DNA from: Rhizomys pruinosus
Taxonomy: Eukaryota; Chordata; Mammalia; Rodentia; Spalacidae
Length of the DNA stretch: 64,000 nt
NCBI GenBank assembly: GCA_009823505.1
Contig: VZQC01000265.1
Location: 1,864,707 to 1,928,706 of the forward strand
Direction of reading: 5' to 3'
Both the position numbers and the translations under genes were made by a program. Shown piece by piece: positions 22,867 through 34,308 of this stretch. The notes under the pieces were generated by a model. That model saw nothing but the letters and a program-made list of their open reading frames with translations, had not been told where the DNA came from and made no database searches. The first letter of the stretch is position 1; every line of letters begins with the position of its first letter.

Positions 22867-23040
22867 CAGGAGGTCTCAGGGGGTCAAGGGACTTGCTGCC
22901 AAGCCTGATGACCTGAGTTCAATGCCCAGTCCCACATAGTGGAAGCAGAGAACCAACTCTTGTAAGTTGTCATGTGACTGACAGACAAGTGCTATGGCAT
23001 GCACACACACCCCAATAAATAAATAAATGTAAATGATTTT
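22867..23040 (+). mobile_element. B3/B4-like SINE
   Basis: 'gcaggaggtctcagggggtc', 'acctgagttcaatgcccag', 'gcatgcacacacacccc' and an (AAAT)n tail. It is diverged, so the family assignment is approximate. Confidence 0.65.
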
Positions 23041-23084
23041 TTTAATTTTAAAAATAACAATAGGTCACTGACAGAGTACTTACT

Positions 23085-23440
23085 ATGTGCATGGTCCAAT
23101 GTCATATGTGGATCTAAAATGGCCCCTTTGACTCGTGTATGGGAATACTTGCTCTCCAGGTAGTGGTGCTGTTTTAGGACATTATAGAAACTTGAAGCAG
23201 TGGGGTCCTGCTGAAGGAAGGTTACTGGAACTTTAACCCACCCTGTTTCGTGCCCTAGGCTCTGCTTCCTGGTCTACTGAGATTCAAACAAGAAGCCTCA
23301 CCCTCCTCCTCCACAGCCACACTGCCATGTCATCCTCTCCAGGATGGATTGTGCCTTCAACTGGGAGCCCAAACCCCTCTTTCTGTAAGTTACTTCTTGT
23401 CAGATAAATGTTCCAAACAATGAGAAAAATATGCTGCCCA
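23085..23440 (+). mobile_element. Diverged MaLR-type LTR fragment
   Basis: Blocks resembling ORR1/MT-class LTRs occur in order: 'tttaggacattatagaaact', 'gtggggtcctgctgaaggaa', 'ggattgtgccttcaactggg' and 'cttcttgtcagataaatgtt'. The ends are not clean and no target duplication was found. Confidence 0.45.
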
Positions 23441-23878
23441 TTTAATGTCATGGTATTGAAGCTTCCTGGCAGTCCTGGAAGGCTAACCTCAGCATTACTG
23501 AGCTTAGAAGTTAGCAAGCTGAGACTAGACACCTTGCCCAGTTTACAAGGCAGCTTCACTCCCTGCAGTGCCACGCAGCCAAGAGTAAGATGTCTCCACT
23601 GCTGCATTCTGGATTGCTTCGACCACCAAAAGGGAAAGACAAATGGCTTAGCAGACTTTGTCTCATGGGTGCCAAAACCAAAACCAAAACCACCCAGAAT
23701 TCACTTCAGGATTTCTTATTTATTTTTTCAGCCACATATATTGATGTTGCCTGGATCCTTTTCAAACATGAAAATCTTTCATTATATTTACACTTGGTTC
23801 TGATTGGAGAAAAACCCTACTTCTCTTAGTGTCACAAAATAGGCAAACAAAAACCAGGAAACAAAGCAGGTGGAGGGA

Positions 23879-24191
23879 AAAATACCAGCGTTGGGGGCAC
23901 TGCCACTGACAGACACTGTAAAATACCAGTGCTGGGGGCACTGCCACCGACAGACACTGAAAAATACCAGCGCTGGGGGCACTGCCACCGACAGACACTG
24001 TAAAATACCAGCGCTGGGGCACTGCCACTGACAGACACTGCAAAATACCAGCGCTGGGGCACTGCCTCTGACAGACACTGTCAAAAATACCACTGACAGA
24101 CACTGCAAAAAAATACTGGTGTTGGGGGCACTACCACTGACAGACACTGTAAAATACCAGCGTTGGGGGCACTACCACTGACAGACACTGC
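23879..24191. repeat. 41-bp minisatellite, about 7.6 units
   Basis: The unit is AAAATACCAGCGTTGGGG, a GCACTGCCAC step and TGACAGACACTGT. Five units are 40-41 bp, the sixth is a 24-bp deletion form (24,083-24,106) and the last two share CACTACCAC. Minus-strand frames of 76-119 codons with SVSVGGSAP-like repeats arise from it in all three phases and are not genes. Confidence 0.95.
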
Positions 24192-24194
24192 AAA

Positions 24195-24504
24195 AAAACA
24201 TCGAAAACGTTCTTTCCCCAGGGAGGTGCAGCTGGCCTGGCAGAGTCCTGGTATGTCTTGGCAACTCCCAAACTATGTGCTTTTCCAACCTCATCTATAA
24301 AACATTTGCAGATATGTTGACAAGCATCATACGCATAAGAGAGATACTTAAATTAGCAATGGCCATCAATTATTTCGAGTCTCAGTATCTGGCACCGAGC
24401 TAGTCATTTCTTTATACATATTCTTTCTCTTAAAACAGCTAAGACCCTGTTTTGAGGCTGGAAGTCCAAGACTCCAGTGTGAGGACCTACGTGGACACTT
24501 GTCT
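24195..24504. other. Unique non-coding DNA
   Basis: Lies between the two minisatellites; no repeat or exon recognised. Confidence 0.45.
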
Positions 24505-24690
24505 TTAAGCCCAGGTTTCTGCATACACACCCTGATGTTGGTCAGGCTGGGCTCACCCCTCTTCCTTGAGCCCAGGCTTCTGCCTACACACCCTGATGTT
24601 GGTCAGGCTGGGCTCACCCCTCTTCCTTGAGCCCAGGCTTCTGCCTACACACCCTGATGTTGGTCAGGCTGGGCTCACCCCTCTCCCTTG
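24505..24690. repeat. 61-bp tandem triplication
   Basis: Three units with a period of exactly 61 bp (the word CTTCCTTGAGCCC begins at 24,561 and again at 24,622). The second and third units are almost identical, whereas the first has several differences. Confidence 0.93.
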
Positions 24691-25352
24691 AGCCTCAGGC
24701 TTTTTCCCAGGTTAAGATACTGGTTGTAAATGTCATCAGACCATGACTCAGAACATTCTCCATCCCTGAAAAGCTGCACTGATTCTTTTAAATAATGAAG
24801 GCTCTGACCTTGCAGTTTGGGGCAGATTTCAAATACAGTCTTTGCATCTTGCCTGCTTTGACTTTAATCAGGGAAAATATCACAGAAATAAAGGTTTTTG
24901 TTCATCCAAGTCAGTGTTTCAATCTTGAGAAAAGCTTGTCCAAATAACAGTTTAGAGCTGCACACATGCACATACAAGCAGCCATGCACACACTTGAACA
25001 CATAACACACATTAAGCCACCGTCATCCTCTTCCTCTCTCATTCCATCTGATGGACCTGTGCTTCCTCTATGAAGCCCTGTGTGATGGTCACTAGCCCCT
25101 GGGCTGAGCTCCCTTGCTACATCTCACTCTGAGGGCAGACAGGGCACCCTCCACTCTGGATGTCCTCCAAGCAGTCCAGGCTCTGTATACTGCAAACCCT
25201 CAAATAACTGTTTGCTAAGTTTGAAAATCCTGCTCTCGCTTAACCTCCTCACTGTTTTAAGTAAGAAAAAAACCCTAGTCCCTTGGTTAGACAGCCTGGC
25301 CTTCACAGCCATGGTGCAGACAAGATTCCTTTTAAAAACATCCTGGGTTAGG
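24691..25352. other. Unique non-coding DNA
   Basis: No recognised repeat body. A CACACA-rich stretch occurs at about 24,960-25,010. Confidence 0.45.
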
Positions 25353-25531
25353 TTGGGTGTGGTAGCACACGCCTTTAATCCCAGCACTTGGGAGGGAGAG
25401 GCAGGCGGATCTTTGTGAGTTCAAGGCCATCCTGTTCTACATAGTGAGTTTCAAGACAGCTGGAGCTACACACAGGGAAACCCTGTCTCAAAAGACCAAA
25501 AACAAACAAACAAACAAACAAACAAACAAAC
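25353..25531 (+). mobile_element. B1 SINE with (CAAA)n tail
   Basis: 'gttgggtgtggtagcacacg', 'aatcccagcacttgggagg', 'gcggatctttgtgagttcaa' and 'ccctgtctcaaaagac', then about seven CAAA units. An imperfect duplication (ACATCCTGGGTTA and ACCATCTTGGGTCA) flanks it. Confidence 0.95.
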
Positions 25532-25977
25532 AGAAAACCATCTTGGGTCACAGCCAAGAAAGCAAGCCGCAACTCTGGGAAGTTGGGAAGTTGGGAAGTC
25601 AGGCTTATACTTACAACCCATTTCTGAAGCCATCCTCATGCACACTGAAGGTTGGGGACTGTCAGAGTTTGACCCCACGAGAGTCCAAGGCTGCATCAGC
25701 TGAGGCCTCACTCTGCTGGGCTGGGTCTCAGGGGTGCTGCCATCACTCCCGTTTCTCCATGGGTGTCCCCCGTCTCTACTGCTCACCGCCATGTCCCCAG
25801 GTGCCGTCCTTAGCACCCTTCTTTCTTTATTCCTGCCCATCTCATCCTCCATGGCTTTCTCTATCACCCCCCATTGATGACCGCATTCTGAATGTGCAGC
25901 TGCCTGTGGCTTTCCAAGTCACACCCACAAACTCTTAGCTACTCCTGTCCAGGGGAGAGAGATCCAGTCCACTACTA
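25532..25977. other. Unique non-coding DNA
   Basis: A 164-codon plus-strand frame (25,444-25,938) starts inside the B1 and shows no domain, while a 133-codon minus frame overlaps it. Both are judged non-coding. Confidence 0.45.
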
Positions 25978-26101
25978 ATTTAATCCCAGCACTCGGGAGG
26001 CAGAGGCAGGCAGATCTCTGTGAGTTCAAGGCCAGCCTGCTCTACATAGCGAACTCTAGGCTAGCTGGGACTAAAGGGAGACCCTGTCTCAAAAAGACAA
26101 A

Positions 26102-26136
<35 letters not shown>

Positions 26137-26140
26137 ATAG
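25978..26140 (+). mobile_element. B1 SINE, 5'-truncated, with (AAAT)n tail
   Basis: It starts at 'tttaatcccagcactcggga', then 'ttcaaggccagcctgctcta' and 'gtctcaaaaagac'. About ten AAAT units follow (26,098-26,138). Confidence 0.93.
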
Positions 26141-27383
26141 TACATCTGACTGAGGCCCTGTAGACAGTTTTCGAATAACAGTTCTCTTAACAAGGCAGTA
26201 TAATGACTGTAAATATAACATTTACAGTGTATTAGATATTAAAAGTAATCCAGAAATAATTTTTTTTAAGTATCCAAGAGGCCGCACACAGGTCGTATAC
26301 TAACACTAGCCCATCTGATATCAGGAACTCCAGCCTGAGCAATCGCCTGGTATCTGAGGTGGTTGCCTGGGCTGTTACTGTGCTTGCTGAGGACAGCAGT
26401 ACAATGACACGATGTTGTGTCTTTTCTAAAGCTGAGTCATCAAAGGCACTGGGCTTCTGCCTGGCTCTGTGTGACACTGCTTCTAAGACTCTATTCCACA
26501 GGAAGCCCAGCCATGTAGGGAAGACACTACATTCAATGTTGGGGGGTGGGGTGGCAAGCCTGATGGACCTAGCCTTTGAATCAAGGCTAGACCAACTCAC
26601 AAGTCTTGGCCATGTGAGTTCTGCTTACTGCCATTCCTCCCAGACATAGTGGACACCAGACATCCTGTTGGGCTGTCCTGACCCCAAACCACAGGCCCCA
26701 AGGCCAGAATGAGCTTTTGTCTACTTCCTCAATGTTCCAAAGAGGTTTTGTTATGTGAAATTGTAGTTAGCCCACAAAGAAGCTGGAAAGTGGCTGCAAT
26801 AACCATCCCTGTCAGCTCTCCTCCTTCCTAACGTGACGTATTTTGGACACTGCCATGCTGGACCGAGTAACAGTTTTATTTGGGAGACAATAGCAGAAAC
26901 CCTCAGTGTGGTGTACCTCCCGACACAGGCTGCTGGCCTGGATCCCACCACTCAAAGATGCCCCAGAGTCAAGGCCCTCTATCTTTGAGCTCCATCACTA
27001 CTATTCTGGGCTTGTGATCAAAGACAGCTGTGGCCTCTCCAGATGGCACGTATGTTTAAAAACGACTGTAATAGTGAGACTCTATTGTTAGAAAGTGGTA
27101 GATGATCAGTGGGGACAGAGTGATCAGGCGGCCTGTCTGCTCTGTTGCAAACAGAATCAACTCTTTCCTCTTCACTGCCCCTACTGGCCATGGATGGCAT
27201 AGCAGCTACTGTCTCATCCCTGTCACCAAACACCTGACAGGAGACAGCCTAAAGGTAAGGTAAAGGGAATGAGGGAGCAGCTCATCAAGGCAGACAGAGT
27301 GTGTTGGCAGGAGTTTGAGGCAACTGGTCATATGGCACCTGCATTAAGGAAGCAGAGACCAACGAAAGTCAGCACTCAGCCCA
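26141..27383. other. Unique non-coding DNA
   Basis: Frames of 60-122 codons on both strands overlap each other without motif support. No repeat recognised. Confidence 0.45.
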
Positions 27384-27385
27384 CT

Positions 27386-27424
<39 letters not shown>

Positions 27425-27426
27425 TT
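27384..27426. repeat. (TTTA)n microsatellite
   Basis: About ten TTTA units. It probably marks an antisense retroposon tail, since the following 27,427-27,600 has eroded repeat-like sequence ('gatcctgtcaggttgataat'). Confidence 0.93.
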
Positions 27427-28737
27427 CCATCCAGGATCTCGGCCCATGCAGTGGTGCTGCCCATGTTCAGGGTTGGTCTTTCTCCTCAGCTCACCTTTAA
27501 GGAAGCCCTGTCCTAACCACCCAGAGGTCTGTCTTTTAAGTGACTGCAGATCCTGTCAGGTTGATAATCAAGGTGATAATCAAGGCTCGCTCACTGATGC
27601 TGGAACTCAGCCTCCTTTTTCTGCGTCTCTTCCTAGCCACCTCCAGGGCAGACCTCTCGCTTCTCTGAGATGTTGGAAATCATACGATTATGTCTCTGAT
27701 GCCAGTGGCCACCATGGATGAGAGGCTTCCAGCAGCAGCTTACTAAGGGAGTGCCACGCCCATCTTGTACACGAAAATAGTGCAGGACGTAACCACACTG
27801 CATTAGTTACTTGCATGTCACTGTAAACAAAATATTTAACAGAAACAGCTCACGGGGCAGCTTCCCACTTTTGGAGAGAGTTCAGACTCTCAGGACAAGG
27901 AGGGCAGGGCGGCAGGAGTTGCTCAGATGCAGCAGCCTTCACAGGGTGCTGGAGCAAAGGCCAGAGACTCCAGAAGGAGTGACTTAACTTCTTCCAGCCA
28001 GGCCCCACTTCCTAAAGGCTCCTTGGCAGTCTCCTAAATTATCAGCACCTTCCAGGGGATAAGCACTTAAAATGTGAGGGTGATTTTCAGATTCAGGCCA
28101 CAGTGTAAACCCTCAGGTGAGCTCATTCCTGCCTCAATACCATAACATAGGGCCAAGATGGTCAGTCCTCTGTGGATGGTGGATTGTCTGAAGGATTCCC
28201 ACCTCTACTTCTGTAGAACTTAGGGGAGCATCCAGCAATATGTAGTAGGTGCTCAGCATGGTTTTTGTTGTTGTTGAATGAAGTATTGTACCTTTTCTCC
28301 AAGTCAGTAGGATTTTGGACATGGAGGGGATACAGTTGCACAGGCAGCCAGCCCACCCTGCCTTTGGCATGTCAGATGGTAAGAGGCTTCAAGGGAACCA
28401 GTGATCCATATGCACAGTCTGATGGTGTTTTCTAGAAGGAATAAAGAACACTCTATTGACTCATGTGTATTGAGAGGTATAATGGGTTTGAAAGACATAG
28501 ACATGTTCAGCAGCTCAGTAAGATGCAGATCTGTGTTGCTTCCAGGAAGACAACAACGATATGAAATTTATCCAGTAAATGTGCTGATATAAGGCTTGAA
28601 GGGAATATTCAAAGACAATGAAGCATACTGAGGTCACTGGAAGGAATGTAACTGCCAGGCACAGGAATCAGAAATCTGAATAAACCTCCCTAGGTAATGG
28701 AGAGCCATTTAAGCTTTAAGTTTGGGTAGTTGTTTGT
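27427..28737. other. Mostly unique DNA with eroded repeat pieces
   Basis: 27,800-28,100 reads 'attagttacttgcatgtcac', 'cccacttttggagagagttc', 'ccaggccccacttcctaaag' and 'cagattcaggccaca'. That order resembles an antisense MaLR-type LTR, at high divergence. The rest shows nothing recognisable. Confidence 0.35.
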
Positions 28738-28780
28738 TTGTTTTTTATTTTTATTTATTTTATTTTATTTTATTTTTTTG
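28738..28780. repeat. T-rich simple repeat (TTTA/TTTTA)
   Basis: A TTTTATTTTTATTT-type low-complexity tract. Confidence 0.85.
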
Positions 28781-29652
28781 GTGTGGGAGTTGTCAGGTCT
28801 GAGTCTCCCAGGATTCCAAGGGACATAAAGATGTCCACTTCCTCCAGAAGCTCAGTGACTTCTTCCCCTTTACCTGAGGTCCTGCCCAATGGGTTTAAAG
28901 GAGTTTCCTGGGAGCTGCCATGTGCCAACAGCCCTGAGGATTCCTGAAGTAAATATGTTCCCAGAGTGACCTTAAGCCTGGTGTGCCTGTCTTTTATCTG
29001 GGGTTCACCCCTGCATAGGTCCAACATATATGCATCTTTCTTTTTTCTAACAGGAGTGACATGGAAGAGGGTGGGGGAGGGGTTCTGAAAAATGAATCCA
29101 GCTATGGTTACTAAGTGCTTGGCTGCAAGTCACAGAAACATGACCTACCTGCAAAGCCTTAAGCAAAATATTTTCATTCACTCATGCAATGGAAAGTCTG
29201 GAGGTGGATTTCAGTGTACTGAGGACTGGATCTACTACATACATAGTGCATGAATGAAACATAACACCAGACAAGGTTGGCTTAAAAAGTGAAAAGGGAT
29301 TTATTTAGCTTCAGGAACATATGGCAGCATTGCTTAGTACTGCAGTGGGGAGCAGTGCATGGTATTCCAATCTCATGCAAAGGCAGGCATGTCCCAAATC
29401 AGAGCAGAGAGAATGAAGAGGCTCCCACAGTCCTTTTTAAGAGCTGGCCCCAATGTCCTAAAGACCTCCCACAAGGCTCCACTTCTTAAAAGTACACATC
29501 TCTCACTATTTCCCCTCCCTGGTCAAATAGTAACATGAACCCTAGGTGACATAGTTAAATGATGAAACCCCACTCAGACTGCAATTGGTCTCCATTTGAC
29601 TTCTTTCATGGGCATAAGTTTTCTAACAGAAAATGAGTTGAAAGTTTCTTGC
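28781..29652. other. Non-coding DNA with possible LTR remnants
   Basis: 28,940-29,035 ends 'cttttatctggggttcaccc', which is reminiscent of an LTR R/U5 end. 29,280-29,590 ('gatttatttagcttcaggaa', 'aggctccacttcttaaaagt') resembles an antisense MaLR-type fragment. Both are weak calls. Confidence 0.3.
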
Positions 29653-29800
29653 TTAGGCCAGTGAGATGGCCAGTCAGCAGGTAAAAGCACTTCCTGTTGA
29701 GCCTTGTGACCTGTTTGGTATTAGGTAGTGCTGGGGATTAAACCCATGGCTTCCTGCATGCTAGGAAAGCACACTACCAACAGAGCTACACCTCTAGCCC
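29653..29800. mobile_element. Diverged SINE pieces: B3/B2 start (+) and antisense ID/B4 end
   Basis: 'ggccagtgagatggccagtc' followed by 'ggtaaaagcacttcctgttg' looks like a sense B3 start. 'gtgctggggattaaacccat' followed by 'accaacagagctacacctct' looks like an antisense ID/B4 end. The boundaries are approximate. Confidence 0.5.
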
Positions 29801-29804
29801 TAAT

Positions 29805-29866
29805 TTTTTTATTTTATGAATGTTTTCCCCCATTTATGTAAGTGCAACATGCGCATGCGCATGCGT

Positions 29867-29908
<42 letters not shown>

Positions 29909-29984
29909 TGCCCATGGCAGGCAGAAGAGGTCCTTAGATCCTCTGGAACTGGAAATACAGATATGGATGGTTGTTGGATGCCAT
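29805..29984 (-). mobile_element. B3/B2-type SINE, antisense, 3' part (split by the provirus)
   Basis: A T-rich tail, a (CA)n run (29,869-29,905), 'ggcaggcagaagaggtcctt' and 'ttgttggatgccat'. It stops at the provirus. The missing 5' part resumes at 36,271 with 'ccatgtgggtgctgggaacc', so the ERV inserted into this SINE. Confidence 0.85.
29869..29905. repeat. (CA)n microsatellite
   Basis: About 18 CA units next to a GCGCATGCGCATGCG stretch. Confidence 0.95.
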
Positions 29985-30462
29985 TGTAAGAGAGGCCCAC
30001 ACTGACTCCATTTTGAGCATAGCCACCATTTTAAGCAATGACTGGAACCTGCCCAACTCAGGGAAAAGGTCAATTGCTCAAAGACAGTTGCTCAAGGCCT
30101 CAAGAACAGCTAACTTAAACTTGTTAAAGATAACTGTTGGTATGTGAGGGCAGATGGACTGACCCAACATTTCCTCATTCCAGTTGCAGGATTCTGTCTA
30201 AAGATAACTGTTGGTATGTGGGGTGCCATTGGGCTGACCTAACCATGAGCCGTAAGCCTGTTATTATCCAATAAGGCTAGAAGTTACCCAAACCCCACTA
30301 AAATTCCCCTAGACCCTGTATAAAAGGCCTGCGAGCCAAGTTATCAGGGTCGGAGCCTTTTCCCTCCCACCCCAGCATGCTGGTTTACTCCCCCCCTCCC
30401 CGAAATAAAGTCTTGGTTTTCTATCCTTCCGTTTGTCTGGTGTGGATTCTCAAACCCTAACA
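29985..30462 (+). repeat. 5' LTR, 478 bp
   Basis: It begins TGTAAGAGAGGCCC and ends CCCTAACA. U3 carries two imperfect tandem blocks, with a 22-bp perfect match at 30,125-30,146 and 30,199-30,220, 74 bp apart, as in duplicated LTR enhancers. TATAAAA is at 30,319-30,325 and AATAAA at 30,404-30,409. It differs from the 3' LTR at about 25 positions by eye, with the densest differences in the C-rich stretch before AATAAA. Confidence 0.95.
30319..30325 (+). promoter_or_regulatory. LTR TATA box
   Basis: TATAAAA about 85 bp before the LTR AATAAA, in the position expected for the U3 promoter. Its counterpart in the 3' LTR is at 36,128-36,134. Confidence 0.85.
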
Positions 30463-30465
30463 TCT

Positions 30466-30483
30466 TGGAGGTTCCACCGAGAT
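30466..30483 (+). promoter_or_regulatory. Primer-binding site, tRNA-Gln-like
   Basis: TGGAGGTTCCACCGAGAT begins 4 bases after the LTR. It differs at one position from the complement of the 3' end of mammalian tRNA-Gln as I know it (TGGAGGTCCCACCGAGAT). A tRNA-Gln primer is known for some rodent class I ERVs. Confidence 0.85.
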
Positions 30484-30915
30484 CCCCCAAAGACCACCGG
30501 AGGGACTAGAGACTTTCGGCCGGCCGTGTCTTTTGGGTAAGAGTGAGATCAATTCTTTTTTCAATTCTTTTTTTTTCTTTACTTTGGTTTTGGTTATTTT
30601 TATTAAACTCAAGTTTTTGGTTTGGGGCATTCAGATAGGAGAAACTGGATGCAGTAATGTTCCTTGAGCACAGAGATGGGGGACGCCCCAGCTCTCCACT
30701 GGTAGAGTGTGAATAGTGAGTTTGCCTCAATGATTTGGAATTCTGGCGAGGGGTCTGGATTTCTGGCTCTGGGGCTGATAGGGGGTCAGCTCCGTGCGTG
30801 CAGCATTGTTTCTCTTCGTGTCTGTATATTCTTTGTTGTTGGGCCCTTATTCTGTCTGCTGCTTTCACCTCGTTTCTCTGAGATTGCTTTCATTCTCATT
30901 CTCTGGGATTTCAGG

Positions 30916-30945
30916 ATGGGAAATTCTAAATCTACCCTGATTTAA
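30916..30945 (+). pseudogene. gag start remnant, stopped after nine codons
   Basis: An ATG followed by a glycine and a serine in the N-myristoylation pattern (MGNSKS) is where Gag should begin, about 430 bp after the primer site. The frame meets TAA after nine codons, so no Gag is made. The same frame is open upstream to 30,709, which is unusual but has no recognised homology. Confidence 0.7.
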
Positions 30946-33900
30946 AGGAGGTATCTATGTCTTGTGTTTATGATAACTGTGTGCCAAAGATTCATGTAGC
31001 TTGTTATGTGTCTAAGTTTGTGTGCGTGTGTGTGTTTGTAATTCAGTTATTGTATTTGTCTTATGTTGGATCTGTCAAACAAGGTGGCCACTTCAAGTTT
31101 CAATCCTTTATGTGCACAGAATGATTTCATTTTGGCATGCTAGACTAGATATGCACGTGCAAAGTTTCAAAATTGATATTTAAAAATGCACTTAAAGGCC
31201 TAAAATTTGGATACTATAGACATCTCTAAATTTATTGTCTCTGAGTCTGTCAAATGCTTCACAACAGGTGGTAGTTGTCTATAGGAATCATCCTCAGAGC
31301 TGACTGTTAAAGATCCCATTTTGGTTTGTGTTTACTTTCAAAAAGGTAACTTGCTTGCTTTGGAATTATCTATTTTTTTGAGACCTTTGTGGACAAGATT
31401 CAGGACTGGAAATGGATTCTTGGACTGGATTTTGTTTTGGGTGGGGCAGTTTTGTTGCCCCTTGGGACTGGGTGTGGTGGACCACATCTTTAATCCCAGT
31501 CCTTGGGAGGCAGAGGCAGGCAGTCGTTTGTGAGCTCAAGGTCAGTCTGGTCTGCAGAGCAAGTTCCAGGCCAGCTGAGACTAAAGGGAGACCCTGTCTC
31601 AAAAAGACCAAAAGACCAAAGAAAGAAAAAAAGAAAGCATGTGTGTGAGTGTTGGTAATTCCCACATGCATGGAAATTACACATGTGTATGTGACTATTG
31701 GTAATTTTCCACCTGAAGTAAAAAACATGATGTTAGAGAAAATAAATACCAGGTAGCTGTCTCCATTGAAATAGTTCTTGGCATTGGGCAGGTCCTCCAG
31801 GAACTCACAGCTCCTGGCCACAGGGGTGTGTACCATACACACAACTCTGGCTAGAGAGTGGGACCCCCTGGTGCTTAAGGTCCCAGCCTTACTCTCAATC
31901 CCATCTGGTCAGTGGGCTGGGCCTTAGGTGTGAGTGAGGGTTGTTGTTGAGTAAAAGGATGCATCAAGCATATTGGAGCCAGTAAGAGGCATGTGGGCAA
32001 GATGAATGTGCATGTTTGAGGTGGCTGCGGCTTACTGTCCCTGCACTGGGAGGAGGTGTGAATGTCTTCTAGGCAGAGAAGGTATGGAAAGACTGAACAA
32101 GGGACTGGTATTGTGCTGTTTTTAGTAATAGAAGAAGGGAGAAGCCTATTCTGAGTCTCTGATGAGGAAAAAGGTAGGTTAGAGATTTTTGTGATGCATC
32201 AGACAGAGCTGGAGGTTGGTTATAGGAGGGCCATTTCTCACCTCTCACCACCTGCACTTGCTTCAGACTCAAGTCACATTTGAACCCTGACTGCTTTGGT
32301 GACCACTGCTCAGAGGTGGGTCACTTTAATGTTTACACCCACTTAGAGCCCCACAGTAGACACTGGATAAGGTCTCCAGCAGGCTCATCTGGGAAGGCGA
32401 CTTCCCTTGTCTGTAATGACCCATTAGGGTGCCTGTCAGTAGCTGTGAGAAGCAGGCCACTTTATGAGCAGCACCTTGGTTAAAACATGTATTTACAAAA
32501 ATCTACCCAGTTGCTATCTCAAAGGACCAGAGATAATCTGCCTCTTACAAGCTAGTAAAATTTGCATCAGCAGTTAGTCAGGAATCCTGGTCTGCCTTGG
32601 GAGGAGGTCTTTAGAGCTTGGGGAATTTCTGAGCACTCTGGAGTGCACACATGGCAACCCTTCCATTTTTGCTAGAGACCAATTTTGGGGTCTGGCACCT
32701 GGATCAGTGGGGTGCTGCATGGCTTCCAGGGTCACATTATAGGCTCTTGCCTCCAAGGAGCAAGGGAGAGCAGTCTGGAACAGCTTTTTGGGCTCTATTA
32801 TGTTTCTGCAAGAATTTTTGAGCCTGTTTCCCTCCCTCCCTTCCTCCTCTTGGGAGGAAAAGGGACCTCTCTGGGTCTGCCCCCTCCTTGCTGATCTGGC
32901 TGGAAGACTGTGTGTTTGTGTTGAGGAAGGGTTATTCAAGGTAATAAAAGGATATAAAAAAGAGAAAATGTTAAAAAGTTATTTTTAGTAAGGAATTTTA
33001 TGTGAAGATGATGAAAAAGTATGCAAGTGATAAAAGTCTGAGGTTTGTTGTGACAGGTAAAAAGGACACTATATAAATAAGCTTAAATTTGTAAGGTTTG
33101 GTCAACTAGTTTAAAAATCAAAATGTATATCTAGTCAAGGTTTCTTTAAGAGTGTTCAGTTTTTGTCCAACCTTTATATGCATATCACATGGCACTTCAA
33201 GGTTTAGTAAAATGATAAGATACCTGTATTAAGTTAAATTGGTATAATACTCAAGCTGGTTTACTAGTGGCTTGAATAGGATTGTGAATATACAGAGTTG
33301 TTAATTTTCAGTCCTCTCCTAGCTTGAACCTGACTCCCTGTTACAGGTTTAGATTAAATGGGCACAGGTAAATGGGGGGTTACTTATGGCTACTGAAAAA
33401 TGTACTTTGTTTCTTGCAAGATTTGCTATTTGATATTTCCTTTAACCTAGCCAGATAATTTAGCTCAAAAGGCTAGATTCTATCTTCCTGAACCAGCTGC
33501 ATGCAGTCCAGAAGAAGACAGTCTGGATGGGCTTGGTAATCCTTATCAGTTTTTTTCCTGTCTTCTGGTATGTGTTATAACTCCTGTCTTTCTGGGAAAA
33601 CTATAAATCAGGATAAAGGGTCTGAAAAAGAAAAGGATTGTCCCCGTTTGTAGTAACTGTAGTGAACAGTTTTACATTTAAAATAAGGCTGAAATTGTTT
33701 AATTCGATCTTGCGGGTTATGCCTGCTTAACATATGGTGTTAAGTCCCTTCTCCAGTCAGTATTATACAAGGCTGCTTGAACTTTTGTCTAAGCCTTATC
33801 TAGAACATTATACAGTAATTAAAGGTGTTATCCTGGTGTAACTTAGCCTTTCTCGGTGGATAACTACCATACTTAAATGCCCATACCAATTCGGCTGAGG

Positions 33901-34308
33901 GACCTAAGGAATGATTTTGTTCATTGCCCTCTGAGGTCAACCAGTCCGGGGAACTATGTCTGGGGGCATCTCTTGAAATGTCCTGCAATTGTGAGTCACC
34001 AGTCCTCCTAGGCAGGGAGGTCTTGGAGACCTACTAACAGGACTCTAGCCAGTGTCCAGTCTGTAAAGAGGAAAGTCTTCAAAAAGGAAAGCCTGGTCTA
34101 GTAAGACCTGACTTTGTCCTCATGTGAATGGAACTGGTGATTGAAAAGCCGAGAGGAGCCAGAGGCCTCTCCCCCTAAAGGTCTGAGTGGCCCCTGAGGA
34201 CAAGATCTTCAACTGACCTTGAGAAAACAAAAGTTGGTTAATCTGGGCTAACTGTATGGACTTAGACACCCAAGAGGAAGAGTATAACCAAAAGATAAGC
34301 AATCATTA
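30946..34308 (+). other. Provirus internal region without recognisable coding capacity
   Basis: Except for the B1 at 31,463, no interspersed element is seen. There is no long frame, no protease or reverse-transcriptase active-site motif and no integrase zinc-finger pattern in any plus-strand frame that I could read. Some long GA- or CT-biased stretches remain. The region is either an ancient replacement of gag-pol or very decayed gag-pol. Confidence 0.6.
31463..31640 (+). mobile_element. B1 SINE inside the provirus
   Basis: 'gggactgggtgtggtggacc', 'ggaggcagaggcaggcag', 'ttccaggccagctgagac' and 'gtctcaaaaagacc', then an A/G tail. It inserted after the provirus did. Confidence 0.92.

Noticed and set aside
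23762..24147. 113- and 119-codon minus-strand repeat proteins
   Set aside because: They are readings of the 41-bp minisatellite in different phases. A period not divisible by three means no single repeat peptide is kept.
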